Positions 33,389 through 42,799 of a DNA stretch of 64,000 nucleotides are shown here, piece after piece. Position numbers and translations under genes: made by a program. The stretch lies in the NCBI RefSeq assembly GCF_000024425.1, contig NC_013946.1, positions 62,001 through 126,000 on the forward strand, in the 5' to 3' direction. The number at the start of each line of letters is the position of its first letter. The first letter of the stretch is position 1. The stretch is from Meiothermus ruber DSM 1279. Lineage in GTDB: Bacteria; Deinococcota; Deinococci; Deinococcales; Thermaceae. Under the pieces are notes generated by a model. The model did no database searches. It had not been told where the DNA came from and saw nothing but the letters and a program-made list of their open reading frames with translations.

Positions 33389-34174
33389 GTGCTACGCAAG
33401 CTCCGCGCCCTTTTAACTACCTGGTACGCCTACTTCCTGGAATACCGCGCCGAGGTGCTTTTGTGGGCCCTTTCGGCCATGCTGCCCCTTATTCTGATGG
33501 GGGTCTGGACGCAGGCCGCCGAAGGGGGCGGCTTTGCGCTTTCGGCCCCGGAGTTTGCCCGCTACTTTTTGTGCGTTTTTCTGGTGCGCCAGCTCACCAT
33601 CGTCTGGGTGATCTGGGAGTTCCAGGACGATGTGGTGCAGGGGCGCCTGTCATTCAAGCTCTTGAAGCCCATCGACCCCGGCTGGGATCACCTGATGCAG
33701 CACCTGGCCGAGCGCCTGACCCGGCTGCCCTTTGGCCTGCTGATTGTGGCAGTTTTTCTGCTGGTGTATCCGCAGGCCCGCTTTGTGCCCGATGTGGAGG
33801 GGGTGCTGCTGGGCGTGGCGGCCTCGGTGGCGGCTTTTTTGCTGCGCTTCCTGATGCAGTACACCTTCGCCATGCTGTGCTTCTGGACCGAGCGCGGGGC
33901 CGCGGTGGAGGAGCTGTGGTTCGTGGCCTACCTGTTTTTGTCGGGCCTGATTGCCCCCCTTTCGGTGTTTCCCGAGGCGGTGCGCAGTTTGGCTCTGCTC
34001 ACCCCTTTCCCCTACCTGGTCTACTTCCCGGCGGCGCTGTTTGCCGGGCTGCCGGTACCCGGTGGGGTGGGGCAGGGCTTTTTGGTGCTGGGGGTCTGGT
34101 TTGCGGTCTTCTGGGTGATCAACCGCTGGCTATGGCGCAAAGGGCTCCAGCAGTTCTCCGGTATGGGGGCCTAA
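33389..34174 (+). CDS. ABC-2 type permease, apparently orphan
   Basis: A 261-residue membrane protein with about six spans. The start is GTG. The sequence has EYRAEVLLWALSAMLPLILMG and the cytoplasmic-loop motif FQDDVVQGRLSFKLLKPIDP, and it resembles the DUF990/ABC-2 permeases that usually come as two permeases plus an ATPase. Neither partner is next to it here. After its stop the DNA enters a region of decayed genes, so partner genes may have been lost or lie elsewhere. The substrate is unknown. Confidence 0.75.
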   Translation: MLRKLRALLTTWYAYFLEYRAEVLLWALSAMLPLILMGVWTQAAEGGGFALSAPEFARYFLCVFLVRQLTIVWVIWEFQDDVVQGRLSFKLLKPIDPGWDHLMQHLAERLTRLPFGLLIVAVFLLVYPQARFVPDVEGVLLGVAASVAAFLLRFLMQYTFAMLCFWTERGAAVEELWFVAYLFLSGLIAPLSVFPEAVRSLALLTPFPYLVYFPAALFAGLPVPGGVGQGFLVLGVWFAVFWVINRWLWRKGLQQFSGMGA

Positions 34175-34213
34175 TGGGGAAGCCACTGGCGCTGCCCCGG
34201 TAAGGTTCAACGC

Positions 34214-36529
34214 TCACACCGTCCGAAGCAGTTTACCGGCGAAGGCCACGGCCTGCTCATTTGACATGGTGTAACCGCGGTACCACATCTCTTGCCACTC
34301 GAGGTCGGTGAAGCGTTATTGCACGCTTTCACGCCGCTTTTCCTGCAAGGTGCGATACAGTGCCGACAAAGGTGCACCGGTTCGCTTGGTTAATCCGGCC
34401 ACCACACCCAGCGATACCGCAGCGCACCGGGCATCTTCCAGGAGTACGCGCTCGCGGGTGGCGCACCAGCCGGCCAGGGTGGTGAAAAAGCAGAGCGCCC
34501 GCCGAACATGGCTGTGAATGTGGGGCAGCGCAAGCTGCAGGTGTGCTTGTGCCGTCGCGCCGTCGCCGCGCAGCAGGGCTATTTCGGCCAGGTTGGTGTG
34601 GGCCAGCGCCAAAAACCGGGGGACGCGCTTATCCAGGTGCTCGAGCCCTTGCTCGGATCGCTTTTGTGCCTCATCGAGCTTTCCTAGGGCCAAGGCCAGT
34701 TCGCCAAGCTGGGTGAGCGCAAGCCCCAGGGCGTGTTCATCATGCGTCTTTTTTGCGATCTGCAGGCATTCGCGCAGGGTTTGTTCTGCACGCGCATAGT
34801 CCCCTTGTTCGATGAAAATTCGCCCGCGCGTGTTGAGCGCCCAGGCCAGGCCCAACCGGTGGGCTTTAGCCAGCGCAATGCTCTGATCGGAGAACTCCAG
34901 CGCTGCTGCAAAGTCGTGACGGTTCCAGGCCAGATGGCAGGCGCCGTTCAAAAAACTCAGGCGCAATCCAGGCTCGGCGTTCTCCGAGACCCGCAGCACC
35001 GCACGCGCCCTTTCCAGGCCCTCGAGCAAATATCCCCGCGTCTCCCAAAAATCGGCCAGCGGTCTACCCAGGGTCAGGGCCAGCGCGGCATCGCCTTGGC
35101 GACAGGCCCATTCCAGGGCTGCAAGAAAATTGGCATGGTCGGGTTCGATAAATGAAGCCTCGAGCGGCGCAGGTGCGTTCAAACGCGCGGCAAAATAGCG
35201 TGCGTGGCGCTCTTCTGCCAGGGCGAGTTCAGCCGGTGCCATCTGTTCCTGGGCAAATTCGCGGATCATCTCCAGCATGTGCTAGCGCGTGCCGTCGTGC
35301 GCGAGCAAGTGCTGGTCAGTCAGCTCTGCCAGGGCGTTGCCAACCAGGTGTTCATCCAACCCGCAAACCGCGCTCGCCGCCGATAAATCGAAACCCCCTC
35401 GCAATACCCCGAGCGGGCGAAACACCTGCTGCGTGCCTGTGTCGAGCAAGCCGTAACTCCATGCCAGTGCGTTATACAGGGTCTGCTGGCGCGGCGGCAG
35501 ATCGCGCGCTGCTGTGCGCAAAGCCGAGAGCCAGTGGGGTTCGCCGCTCAACGCTCGCACGAGCTGCTCGAGGGTCATACGGCGCAAAGAGGCGGCGGCC
35601 AGTTCCAGCGCAAGCGGTACACCCTCGAGCCGCACGCACACCTCGGCAATCAGCGGTGCGTTGGCCGCAGTAATTGCGAACCGGGGCTGGTGTTCCTTCA
35701 CCCGGGCCAGAAAAAGCTGTGCGGACTCGGCCTGAACAAGCTGGCTGGGGGTTTGCTCACGCTCTGGCAACGACATGGGCGGCAAAACATACGCATGCTC
35801 GCCGTAAAGGTGTAGAGGCACGCGGCTCGTCACCAAAACTTTCAATCCCCTGCAGGCTCTCAGCAACTCGGCCACCTCAGCGGCAGCATCCAGCACCTGC
35901 TCGAAGTTGTCGAGCACCAGCAACACGCGCTTGTCTTGCAATGCCGAGGTCAGTTGCCTGAGCGGGATTTGTGGGCCCGACTCGGCGATCTCGAGTACCC
36001 GCATGATCGCAGGCAAGACAAGGGCTGGCTCGGTAACTGCGGCCAGCTCGACAAACCACACGCCATCCGGAAAATGCTCGAGCAGGTTTTCGGCAGCGTG
36101 AATGCCCAAACGCGTTTTGCCGATGCCCGGCAGGCCGGTCAGGGTGAGCAAACGGACATCCTCGCGCGTCAGCAGGGCCACAACTGCGGCGTTATCCTGC
36201 ACCCGGTTGATGAAGGAGGTCAGCGGTGCGGGCAAATTGTTGGGCGCTGATCGAACGATCTGCGCGAAATCGCCCTGCATCAGCCGCTCAACCGCGCGCA
36301 CATCGTGCACGGCCTGGAAAAAAGTACTGCGTTCCTGCGGTGAAATTTCTAGCGCATTGGCCAGCAAGCCAGCCAGCTCGGGGGACGGCTTGCGTTCATC
36401 GGCTTCAATCTTGCGTATGGTGGCGGTGGCACATCTGGCGCGCCGCGCCAGCTCGGTCTGCGTCAAATCCAACGCCTTGCGGCGGCGCTTCAGCCAGTAG
36501 CCAAAGGAACCCGTTTCCAGAAAACCCAC
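34214..36529 (-). pseudogene. HTH-NB-ARC-TPR regulator interrupted by two in-frame stops
   Basis: One continuous frame of about 770 codons contains a Cro/C1-type helix-turn-helix (about residues 8-65, LTQTELARRARCATATIRKI), an NB-ARC-like ATPase with Walker A LPGIGKTRLG and LLVLDNFEQ, and TPR-like repeats. It ends in the family tail TMSNEQAVAF. The frame is cut by TAG at 35282-35284 (between DGTR and HMLEMIREFA, where relatives usually have an aromatic residue) and TAA at 34316-34318 (between ESVQ and RFTDLEWQ). There is no frameshift. GTG at 36529 is the likely start. It faces the lipoprotein gene at 36639 and may once have controlled it. Confidence 0.8.
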
Positions 36530-36638
36530 CCTGTCACGGTAATTGTAGCACTTTGCGTTACCCAAAGCCGCAGCCCGTTGGCTAGGTTCTAGGTGTATCT
36601 CTCTGCAGAGGAGGATACGAAAAAGAAGGAGGGTAGAG

Positions 36639-37538
36639 ATGAAAACCAGTTCTATTCAAAACAGTATTCTCGGCCTGCTCGTCATTGGAATGATCGGTTG
36701 TGTGCCCACCCAAACCACCGCACAGCAGCCCGCCGCGCCCGATCCCATCGCCGTGGCCCAACAGTACATCCAGGTGTTGAACGCTGGCAACCTGGATCGG
36801 GCCCTGGCTTTTTACGCCGACGACGCGATTGTGCACACCCCGGTTGGGCTTTTCATCGGCAAAGCGCAGATCGCCCGGTGGCTGGCCTCCGAGAACCAAG
36901 CCACCCGCGTGACCCCGCGCGACTGGAAGATGCAGGGTGCGCTGGTGGTCAGCACCGGCACGGTGTTGCTCGAGCGGTTCGTCAAAGCCGGGGTGGGGGC
37001 GGTGGAGTTTCGCAGCGAGTATCTGGTGGACAGGAGCGGCAAGATTCGCTTCTTTGGGCCGGTGCTGACCCTAACCCCCGAGCAACAACAGAAAATGCGC
37101 GAGGCCCAGGCCGGTGCACCGCCCGCCCCTGCCCCCAGCGTAAACCCAATCGAGGTGGTGAAGGCCTACCACGAGACGGCCAACACCGGCGACTTCGAAA
37201 AAACCTTCGCCTTTTTCGCCGACGACAGCGGGGCCTTCGTGATGAATGGAACCCTGCTGCTCTCCGGCAAGAAGCAGATTGCCGACTTGTGGTTGCGCGA
37301 GGATGTCAAGACCACGCGGGTCATGCCCAGGGAGTACCAGGCCAACGGCAACCTGGTGATTTCTATGGGAAAGGTCTCGCTCGAGCGCTTCCGCAGAATT
37401 GGGGTGGATCCCATCGCCTATCGCGCGCAGTTTGTGGTCGAGAACGATAAGATTCGCTTCTTCTATCCCACCCTGCAGTTCACACCCGAACAGCTCGAGA
37501 AGATACAGGCCGCGCAACGAACCCCCGCGAACCGCTGA
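36639..37538 (+). CDS. Lipoprotein with two NTF2/SnoaL-like domains
   Basis: A 299-residue protein. The signal peptide ends IGMIGC (about residue 21), so it is likely lipid-anchored. Two similar domains follow, at about residues 33-150 and 167-290. Each starts with a helix of the type VAQQYIQVLNAGNLDRAL and FYADDAIVHTP-type text, as in SnoaL/DUF4440 cone-shaped folds. Paired VLLERF/VSLERF and KIRFFGP/KIRFFYP segments show an internal duplication. The ligand or reaction is unknown. The start follows AGAAGGAGGGTAG. It is divergent from the broken NB-ARC regulator. Confidence 0.75.
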   Translation: MKTSSIQNSILGLLVIGMIGCVPTQTTAQQPAAPDPIAVAQQYIQVLNAGNLDRALAFYADDAIVHTPVGLFIGKAQIARWLASENQATRVTPRDWKMQGALVVSTGTVLLERFVKAGVGAVEFRSEYLVDRSGKIRFFGPVLTLTPEQQQKMREAQAGAPPAPAPSVNPIEVVKAYHETANTGDFEKTFAFFADDSGAFVMNGTLLLSGKKQIADLWLREDVKTTRVMPREYQANGNLVISMGKVSLERFRRIGVDPIAYRAQFVVENDKIRFFYPTLQFTPEQLEKIQAAQRTPANR

Positions 37539-37553
37539 GGTGGATCTGCCCAG

Positions 37554-37808
37554 TTGCAGTACTTCAAAAGCAGCGCTCAAGGGGCCAAGCACTGGCTCGA
37601 GATGATCCGTGACAAAGCCCCGAGCTGGACAGGCCTTCCGGTTGGGGACGAAGGGGGTCTGATGCGGCCCGACCAAAGCGCCTCCTACAACCTGGTTTTC
37701 CGCTACCGCGAGTATGCCTTCCTGCTCTCCAACCACCCCGACGACAGCCCGGCGTTCTATCGCAAATGGGCCCAGGCCATCATCCAGCGGATACAGCGGT
37801 TCAAATAG
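37554..37808 (+). pseudogene. C-terminal gene fragment, about 84 codons
   Basis: An open frame directly after the stop of the SnoaL-type lipoprotein and in the same frame, with only TTG as a possible start and no good ribosome-binding site. The peptide (QYFKSSAQGAKHWLEMI, LPVGDEGG, YNLVFRYREYAFLLSN) reads like the conserved end of a longer secreted protein whose front has been lost. It could still be translated by read-through or coupling, but a deletion remnant is more likely. Confidence 0.5.
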
Positions 37809-37817
37809 GAGGAACCC

Positions 37818-38483
37818 ATGAAGTTTTGGCAAGTTGTGATGGCCGTTGGGCTGGCCCTGGCCCAGAGTACCCAGCGCTTGATTCTGAACGGGCAGGTGGC
37901 CTCCACGCGGGTTATCACCGTGCAGGGCACCGCCTACGTGCCGGTGGCCGACCTGGCCAAGGCCCTGGGTCAGAGCGTGGTGAAGGTACAGGGTGGCTAC
38001 GAGATTCGCGCGGCGGGTGGAGCCAACCAGCTCATGGGCCAATTTCAGGGCAAGGTGGGGGATCAGATCTTAACCGGGCTCTTCCGGGTGCAGGTGCAAA
38101 AGGTGGAGCGGATGGAAAGCTATACCACCCGCTTCGACAAAAGCAGCCTCACCGTGCAACCCCGCAACCCCGACGAGGAGCTGGTGGTGGTGACGGGTAG
38201 CCTGCGCAACGCCAAACAGTCGGGCGCGGTGGCCCCCTCGCTGGGCATCAACAACCCCGGCAACACCGCCCTGGCCGGGGCCGACGGGCGCTCCTTTCCG
38301 CCCATCGCCTACGATAGCCCCTCTGGCAGCAATACCGGTGGCGGCTTCACCCTGCTGCCCGGCGCAGCCATGAGCTTTGCAGTGGTCTTCTCGGTGCCCA
38401 AAGGAACCGAGGTCAAGGCCCTGGTGCTGCGGGTGGGCGAGTACGGCGATACCGGTAGCAAGGATGTGCGGGTGGGCCTCTAA
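37818..38483 (+). CDS. Secreted protein with copper-amine-oxidase-N-like domain
   Basis: A 221-residue exported protein. A signal peptide (about residues 1-16) is followed by a stalk-type domain (LILNGQVASTRVITVQGTA, AYVPVADLAKALGQSV) like the N-terminal domain of copper amine oxidase repeats found in many secreted proteins. The C-terminal half is a beta domain with a charged start and Gly/Ser-rich loops, similar in layout to DUF4352. The start follows AGGAGGAACCC. Function unknown; it may bind wall or surface polymers. Confidence 0.65.
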   Translation: MKFWQVVMAVGLALAQSTQRLILNGQVASTRVITVQGTAYVPVADLAKALGQSVVKVQGGYEIRAAGGANQLMGQFQGKVGDQILTGLFRVQVQKVERMESYTTRFDKSSLTVQPRNPDEELVVVTGSLRNAKQSGAVAPSLGINNPGNTALAGADGRSFPPIAYDSPSGSNTGGGFTLLPGAAMSFAVVFSVPKGTEVKALVLRVGEYGDTGSKDVRVGL

Positions 38484-38690
38484 GTACCCCACAGAAGCTC
38501 CGCCCCTGGGCCCGTCGCGCTGCAAACAGTGGAGGGAAAATTAGGGGTGGGCACTTAGATAAGGACGACTCAAAGATAACACTCCCATGTGCTCGCAGAG
38601 GAGTGTTGTGGATGAGTAACGCGGATATAACGCTGTTTTGGCTAACCTGGAATCCGGGCCATGGTAAGACTGGATTCTACGGATGGCCGG

Positions 38691-39082
38691 ATGGGGCTCA
38701 CAACCCTAATACATCCCCGCCTCAAAAGCGTGGCGCTCGAGCGGGTCGGGCTGGCGCTAGCCTTTTGGGACGAGCCGGGGGTGGGCAAGCTCGAGCTACT
38801 GGATGCTCTCTACTCTAGCGAGGACGAGAGGAAAGCGACGGCTGCCCTTAAGGAGCTGAAAAGCTCGTTCACACGGTGCGCTCGAGCCTGGGGGCCTGGG
38901 TTGTGGAAGACCGTCCGGGGATTTTTTATCGCATCTGTCCATGCTGCGCCATCGCAGGAGTACTTGTGCCTCAACGGTGGTAAACGGCTAAGGCCTGCTC
39001 CTGCTTCGCCTCGCCTTATGCGCGGTTTTGTGGAACCTGTGGCCTCGAGCTGGCCGAGATTTTGGAAGAAAGTAAGAAATAG
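38691..39082 (+). pseudogene. Frameshifted remnant of a regulator-like gene with a zinc-ribbon end
   Basis: This covers most of a 650-base gap without an intact gene. From the ATG at 38691 one frame reads through LELLDALYSSEDERKATAAL. The plausible continuation VHTVRSSLGAWVVEDRPG lies in another frame from about 38867, so a base was gained or lost near 38860. That frame has an in-frame TAA near 38980, then FCGTCGLELAEILEESKK before TAG at 39080-39082. The first part recalls winged-helix domains of BTAD-type activators, with low certainty. Nothing else is seen in 38484-38690. Confidence 0.45.
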
Positions 39083-39136
39083 CGAAAACCAAGAGCTGTT
39101 TTGGTGGACGGAAACGAGATCTTACCAGGAGGTAAT

Positions 39137-41350
39137 ATGGGCTGGCAGAATTTCGCAAGTACCCTGTGGCTTCGGTGGATAATCGTCGTTTTAATCTTAG
39201 GCTTACCAGCCTGCAGCGGCACCCCACCAGATCCTCGCGCACGCGAAGCGATTATTCCAGCAACCACCAAAGTTTCTGATCCTTCCACGCGAGACGCGCT
39301 CACGCTGTATGACCCCGAGACCGGAATCCTGCGTTTTTCAACCTCCACACCACTGCTCGATAGCTTAAAGATAGACAACGTACTGGTCAGCGAACCTTCG
39401 TCCGCCGCTCCCTACGGTTACCTGCGAAAGATCAAGGCGATTCGGCGCGAAGGTGCTCAGGTGGTGCTCGAGACCGTTCAAGCCAATCTCACCGACGCAA
39501 TTCACCAGGGCTGGCTCGAGGCTGCAGACGACCTCGAGGCTTCCGATCTGGCCTCCGCGATGGCTTTGGTGGAAGGGCTTTCGGTAGGGGTTGTTCAACC
39601 CACCGCTAACGTAGGCGATGGTTTCCGCTTTGAAGCTAGGTTTGACGAAACTGTACTCGATATCAACGAAGGGGACGTCAGGGTCAAAGTGCGCGTTAAT
39701 GGCGTGTTCTACTTTAATGCGGGCTACAACATCGCTGTCGGCATCAAGCCCCGTTTTGGTATTCCACCCGCGTACGTTGACCACTTCGAGGCCTGGATAG
39801 GCTTCGAGCAGCGGGCGCAGCTCCAGGTCTCGGGGGAAGCGAATGCCCAAGTCAACAAGGAAAAGAAAGTGGCGGAATACCGCTTCAAACCCTTGTGCTT
39901 TGCGATTGGGCCAGTGCCGGTGTGCGTTGTCCCGACTGTCTACATTTTTGTGGGCGCAACCGGTGAGGTTAACCTAAGATTTAGCTACAATGCCGTGCAA
40001 ACCGCTCAGGCAAAGATGGGCGCGAGATGGACAGATAGCAGGGGCTGGGAAGAAATTGAGCCCACACCGGCATTCAACACCTCGTTTGACCAAAACTTTG
40101 ATATCAACGCCGGGCTCAAGACAAGGGCGTACACCAAAGCCGAAGGAGCCCTCATGCTCTACGGCATTGCAGGGCCGACCATTGGCGCACAAATGTCCAT
40201 CGAACTCGACGTCGCTGTACCGCGCGACCCCTTCTGGATTTTGCGCGGGAGCCTCAGGGCCTACTACAGCTTCATCGTTGATATACCCGTTATCGGAAGG
40301 GTAGCAGAACATAGCGGCACCCTTTATGAAATTGGCAGGGAGTTTGGGCGCTCCCCGGCCCCCCCACCCACGATCACCATCAGAACCAGCCCTGCTACCG
40401 TACAGCTCCGGGTCGAGACCGACCTGGCTCAGTTCTTCAGGGTTGCCCACCCCCTCGGGAACGTCGACCTGACCGTAACCTCCAATCTGGACGGCACCCT
40501 CTACAGCGGGAGCTGGAGCACCAACCCCAATAGCCTGTTTGGCCCCGAACTCAAGCGCACCTTCAACACGGTGGGCAGCCGAACGCTGACGCTCATTGCC
40601 AGGTATGTCAACAGCCAGACCAGCAGCAGCCTGGTGCTCGACGTGGTGAACACCCCGCCCACCCTGAACCTGCAATACGGGGGAGACCCCCGCCAGGGCC
40701 AGATATATCCCATCACCGTGCTTATCACCGACCCCAACGAACCCGACACCACCCGGCTATGCGGCAGTACTCAGTGGTCGGTGGAGGCACCCGACACGCT
40801 ATCGGCCACTACCGGTTGCTCGGTCTCGGTTACCTTTGGCACTACCGGTGCCCGCCAGATCCGGGTGACCGCCCGAGATAGCGAGGGAGCTACCACCACC
40901 AGAACCCTCACCCTGGATGTGCTGCCCCCACCTGTAAACCCTTATCCCAAAATCACCGGTTATGGGGTGTACTCGGATGAATACACCGGAGGGCCGATCC
41001 GCTGTGGCTCGGTGAGGGTGGCGGATGGCCGTACCATTGACTTGAACAATAGAGGTTGTGTTACCCCCCACCGCTACTATGGCGGTATAACCGTGGAAAA
41101 CCCCAGCAACGAGGCCCTGACCTACGACTGGAAGCTCTACGTGAGCCCTCCAGGGTTTGATAACCTTCTCCTCTCCGAAACCGCCTCCACCAGCTACATC
41201 TTTGAGCTCTATAACGTCCACAACAGCGGGCTCACAACGAACGATTGCCGCGTGACTGTGAAGGTCAACGCCCCCGACCCCAGCCGCAGCAAGGGGCCCA
41301 TCACGGTCTGGACTGGCAGGTGTACCTATTACTCATTTACGCTACGCTAG
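39137..41350 (+). CDS. Large lipoprotein with Ig/PKD-like C-terminal region
   Basis: A 737-residue exported protein. The ATG at 39137 follows AGGAGGTAAT and gives a signal peptide ending LPAC, a lipobox. The first 400 residues are a beta-rich region with VFVGATG- and ANAQVNKEKK-type text but no family I can name. From about residue 410 the sequence looks like Ig or PKD-type repeats (TPPTLNLQYGGDP, GTTGARQIRVTARDSEG, TRTLTLDVLPP). Four or more Cys lie in the last third. Such proteins usually act on the cell surface; the binding partner is unknown. It lies next to decayed genes and may belong to an accessory island. Confidence 0.7.
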   Translation: MGWQNFASTLWLRWIIVVLILGLPACSGTPPDPRAREAIIPATTKVSDPSTRDALTLYDPETGILRFSTSTPLLDSLKIDNVLVSEPSSAAPYGYLRKIKAIRREGAQVVLETVQANLTDAIHQGWLEAADDLEASDLASAMALVEGLSVGVVQPTANVGDGFRFEARFDETVLDINEGDVRVKVRVNGVFYFNAGYNIAVGIKPRFGIPPAYVDHFEAWIGFEQRAQLQVSGEANAQVNKEKKVAEYRFKPLCFAIGPVPVCVVPTVYIFVGATGEVNLRFSYNAVQTAQAKMGARWTDSRGWEEIEPTPAFNTSFDQNFDINAGLKTRAYTKAEGALMLYGIAGPTIGAQMSIELDVAVPRDPFWILRGSLRAYYSFIVDIPVIGRVAEHSGTLYEIGREFGRSPAPPPTITIRTSPATVQLRVETDLAQFFRVAHPLGNVDLTVTSNLDGTLYSGSWSTNPNSLFGPELKRTFNTVGSRTLTLIARYVNSQTSSSLVLDVVNTPPTLNLQYGGDPRQGQIYPITVLITDPNEPDTTRLCGSTQWSVEAPDTLSATTGCSVSVTFGTTGARQIRVTARDSEGATTTRTLTLDVLPPPVNPYPKITGYGVYSDEYTGGPIRCGSVRVADGRTIDLNNRGCVTPHRYYGGITVENPSNEALTYDWKLYVSPPGFDNLLLSETASTSYIFELYNVHNSGLTTNDCRVTVKVNAPDPSRSKGPITVWTGRCTYYSFTLR

Positions 41351-41482
41351 AAAAGATACCCTCTATGAGCCCAGGGGCCAAGAACCCAAGGTATTGCTCT
41401 TGCCCTGAATTCCGGAGAATTCCGGAAGAACCCCGCCTGGTCTGCTCGCGGCTGGCGTAAATGGTATTTTGAACAAAGAGCT

Positions 41483-42136
41483 ATGAGCACCATTGCAGCA
41501 GACCTCGAGGGCACCCTTACCACCGGCGAGACCTGGCGGGGTATGGCCGCCTGGATGCAGGCGCACGGGCGGGCTGCGCAATACCAGTGGTTTTTCTACC
41601 GGAACCTACCGGGGGCCGTGGCCGCACGGCTGGGCTTGCAGGATAAGCGGGCCTTTCAGGATCGCTTTATGGAAGGAGCGGCGGGCTTGCTGGCGGGGTT
41701 GGAGCAGGCCGAGCTGGCCGCGATGAGCGAGTGGGTGGTGACCAACGAACTCTGGCCCAAGCGGCGCCAGGACGTGCTGGACGAACTCCTCAGGCTGCGG
41801 CAGGACGGGCGGCGGCTGGTGCTGTGTTCGGCCACCTACCAGCCCATTCTGGAGGCGTTCGCGCGGCGGATGGGGGCCGGGGTGGTGGCCCTGGGTACAC
41901 CCCTCGAGGTCGAGGGCGGGGTTTTTAGCGGTCGGCTGCGGGGGCCGGTGCGCTCGGGGGCGCATAAAGCCGAGCACCTTCGCAAGTTCCTGGATGGCGA
42001 GGTGCTTTATAGAGCCTATGGCGACAGCCTGCCCGACGTACCGATGCTCGAGCTGGCCGAAGAGCCGGTGGCGGTATACCCCGAACCGAAGCTGCGTGCA
42101 CTGGCCGTAGAGCGTAACTGGAGGGTGATCGGATGA
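41483..42136 (+). CDS. HAD-superfamily (class IB) phosphatase
   Basis: A 217-residue hydrolase of the SerB-like HAD group. Motif I reads AADLEGTLT, with Glu at the place of the usual second Asp, a variant known from some class IB members such as ThrH. Motif II is the Ser/Thr in LVLCSATYQP. The Lys is in SGAHKAEHL and motif IV is YRAYGDSLPDVPML. The substrate is unknown; phosphoserine or another small phosphate ester is possible. The stop overlaps the purN start by four bases, so it is co-translated with a purine gene. Confidence 0.8.
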   Translation: MSTIAADLEGTLTTGETWRGMAAWMQAHGRAAQYQWFFYRNLPGAVAARLGLQDKRAFQDRFMEGAAGLLAGLEQAELAAMSEWVVTNELWPKRRQDVLDELLRLRQDGRRLVLCSATYQPILEAFARRMGAGVVALGTPLEVEGGVFSGRLRGPVRSGAHKAEHLRKFLDGEVLYRAYGDSLPDVPMLELAEEPVAVYPEPKLRALAVERNWRVIG

Positions 42137-42729
42137 GCTACTTTCCTTTGGGACGGCCGGCCCGCATGGCCGTGATGGCCTCGGGGCGCGGGAGCAACCT
42201 CGAGGCCCTGCTCAAGGCCTTTCCCCACGACAACCCCCTGGGCCACATCGTGCTGGTGATCTCCGATAGGCGGGAGGCCCTGGCCTTGCAAAAAGCCGTC
42301 GAGGCGCAGATAGAAGCCGAGTATGTGCCCTGGCCTAAAGAACGTGGACGCGAACAGTTCGAGCGGGTAGCGGGCCAGCTTTTACGCGACCACCGCATCG
42401 ACCTGGTGTTGCTGGCGGGCTTTATGCGCTTGCTATCGCCGGGATTTGTGCAGGCCTGGGAGGGGCGCATCCTCAACATTCACCCCTCGCTTTTACCGCA
42501 GTTTCCGGGCCTACACGCCCAGCGCCAGGCCCTCGAGGCCGGAGTAAGCGAGACGGGTTGCACGGTGCACTTTGTGGACGCTGGGATGGACACCGGCCCC
42601 ATCGTGCTGCAGCGCCGGGTGCCGGTTTTACCGGGTGATACCGAAGAGACCCTGGCCGCCCGCATTCTGGAACAGGAGCACCTGGCCTACCCCGAGGCTG
42701 TGCGGCGGGTGTTGAAGGGGGAGATTTAA
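42133..42729 (+). CDS. purN: Phosphoribosylglycinamide formyltransferase
   Basis: A 198-residue enzyme that transfers a formyl group from 10-formyl-THF to GAR in purine synthesis. Motifs are MASGRGSNLEALL near the N-terminus, LAGFMRLLSPGFVQAW, NIHPSLLPQFPGLHAQ with the catalytic Asn and His, and GCTVHFVDAGMDTGPI with the Asp. The length is normal. It is coupled to the HAD gene by ATGA and followed after about 70 bases by purD. Confidence 0.95.
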   Translation: MSYFPLGRPARMAVMASGRGSNLEALLKAFPHDNPLGHIVLVISDRREALALQKAVEAQIEAEYVPWPKERGREQFERVAGQLLRDHRIDLVLLAGFMRLLSPGFVQAWEGRILNIHPSLLPQFPGLHAQRQALEAGVSETGCTVHFVDAGMDTGPIVLQRRVPVLPGDTEETLAARILEQEHLAYPEAVRRVLKGEI

Positions 42730-42799
42730 GGAGCGGGAAGCTCTATTGCTCCTTCACCCCCTATCCCTTTAGACCCCGTCCCCTGTTATTCTTAGCTCC

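Noticed and set aside
41400-41435. Repeated AATTCCGG words before the HAD gene
   Set aside because: Two short copies 11 bases apart in a small gap; too short and too near to self-complementary to support a regulatory claim.
41483-42136. HAD enzyme inactive because the second Asp of motif I is Glu
   Set aside because: A DLEG motif is known in active class IB phosphatases such as ThrH, so this is a family variant rather than a defect.
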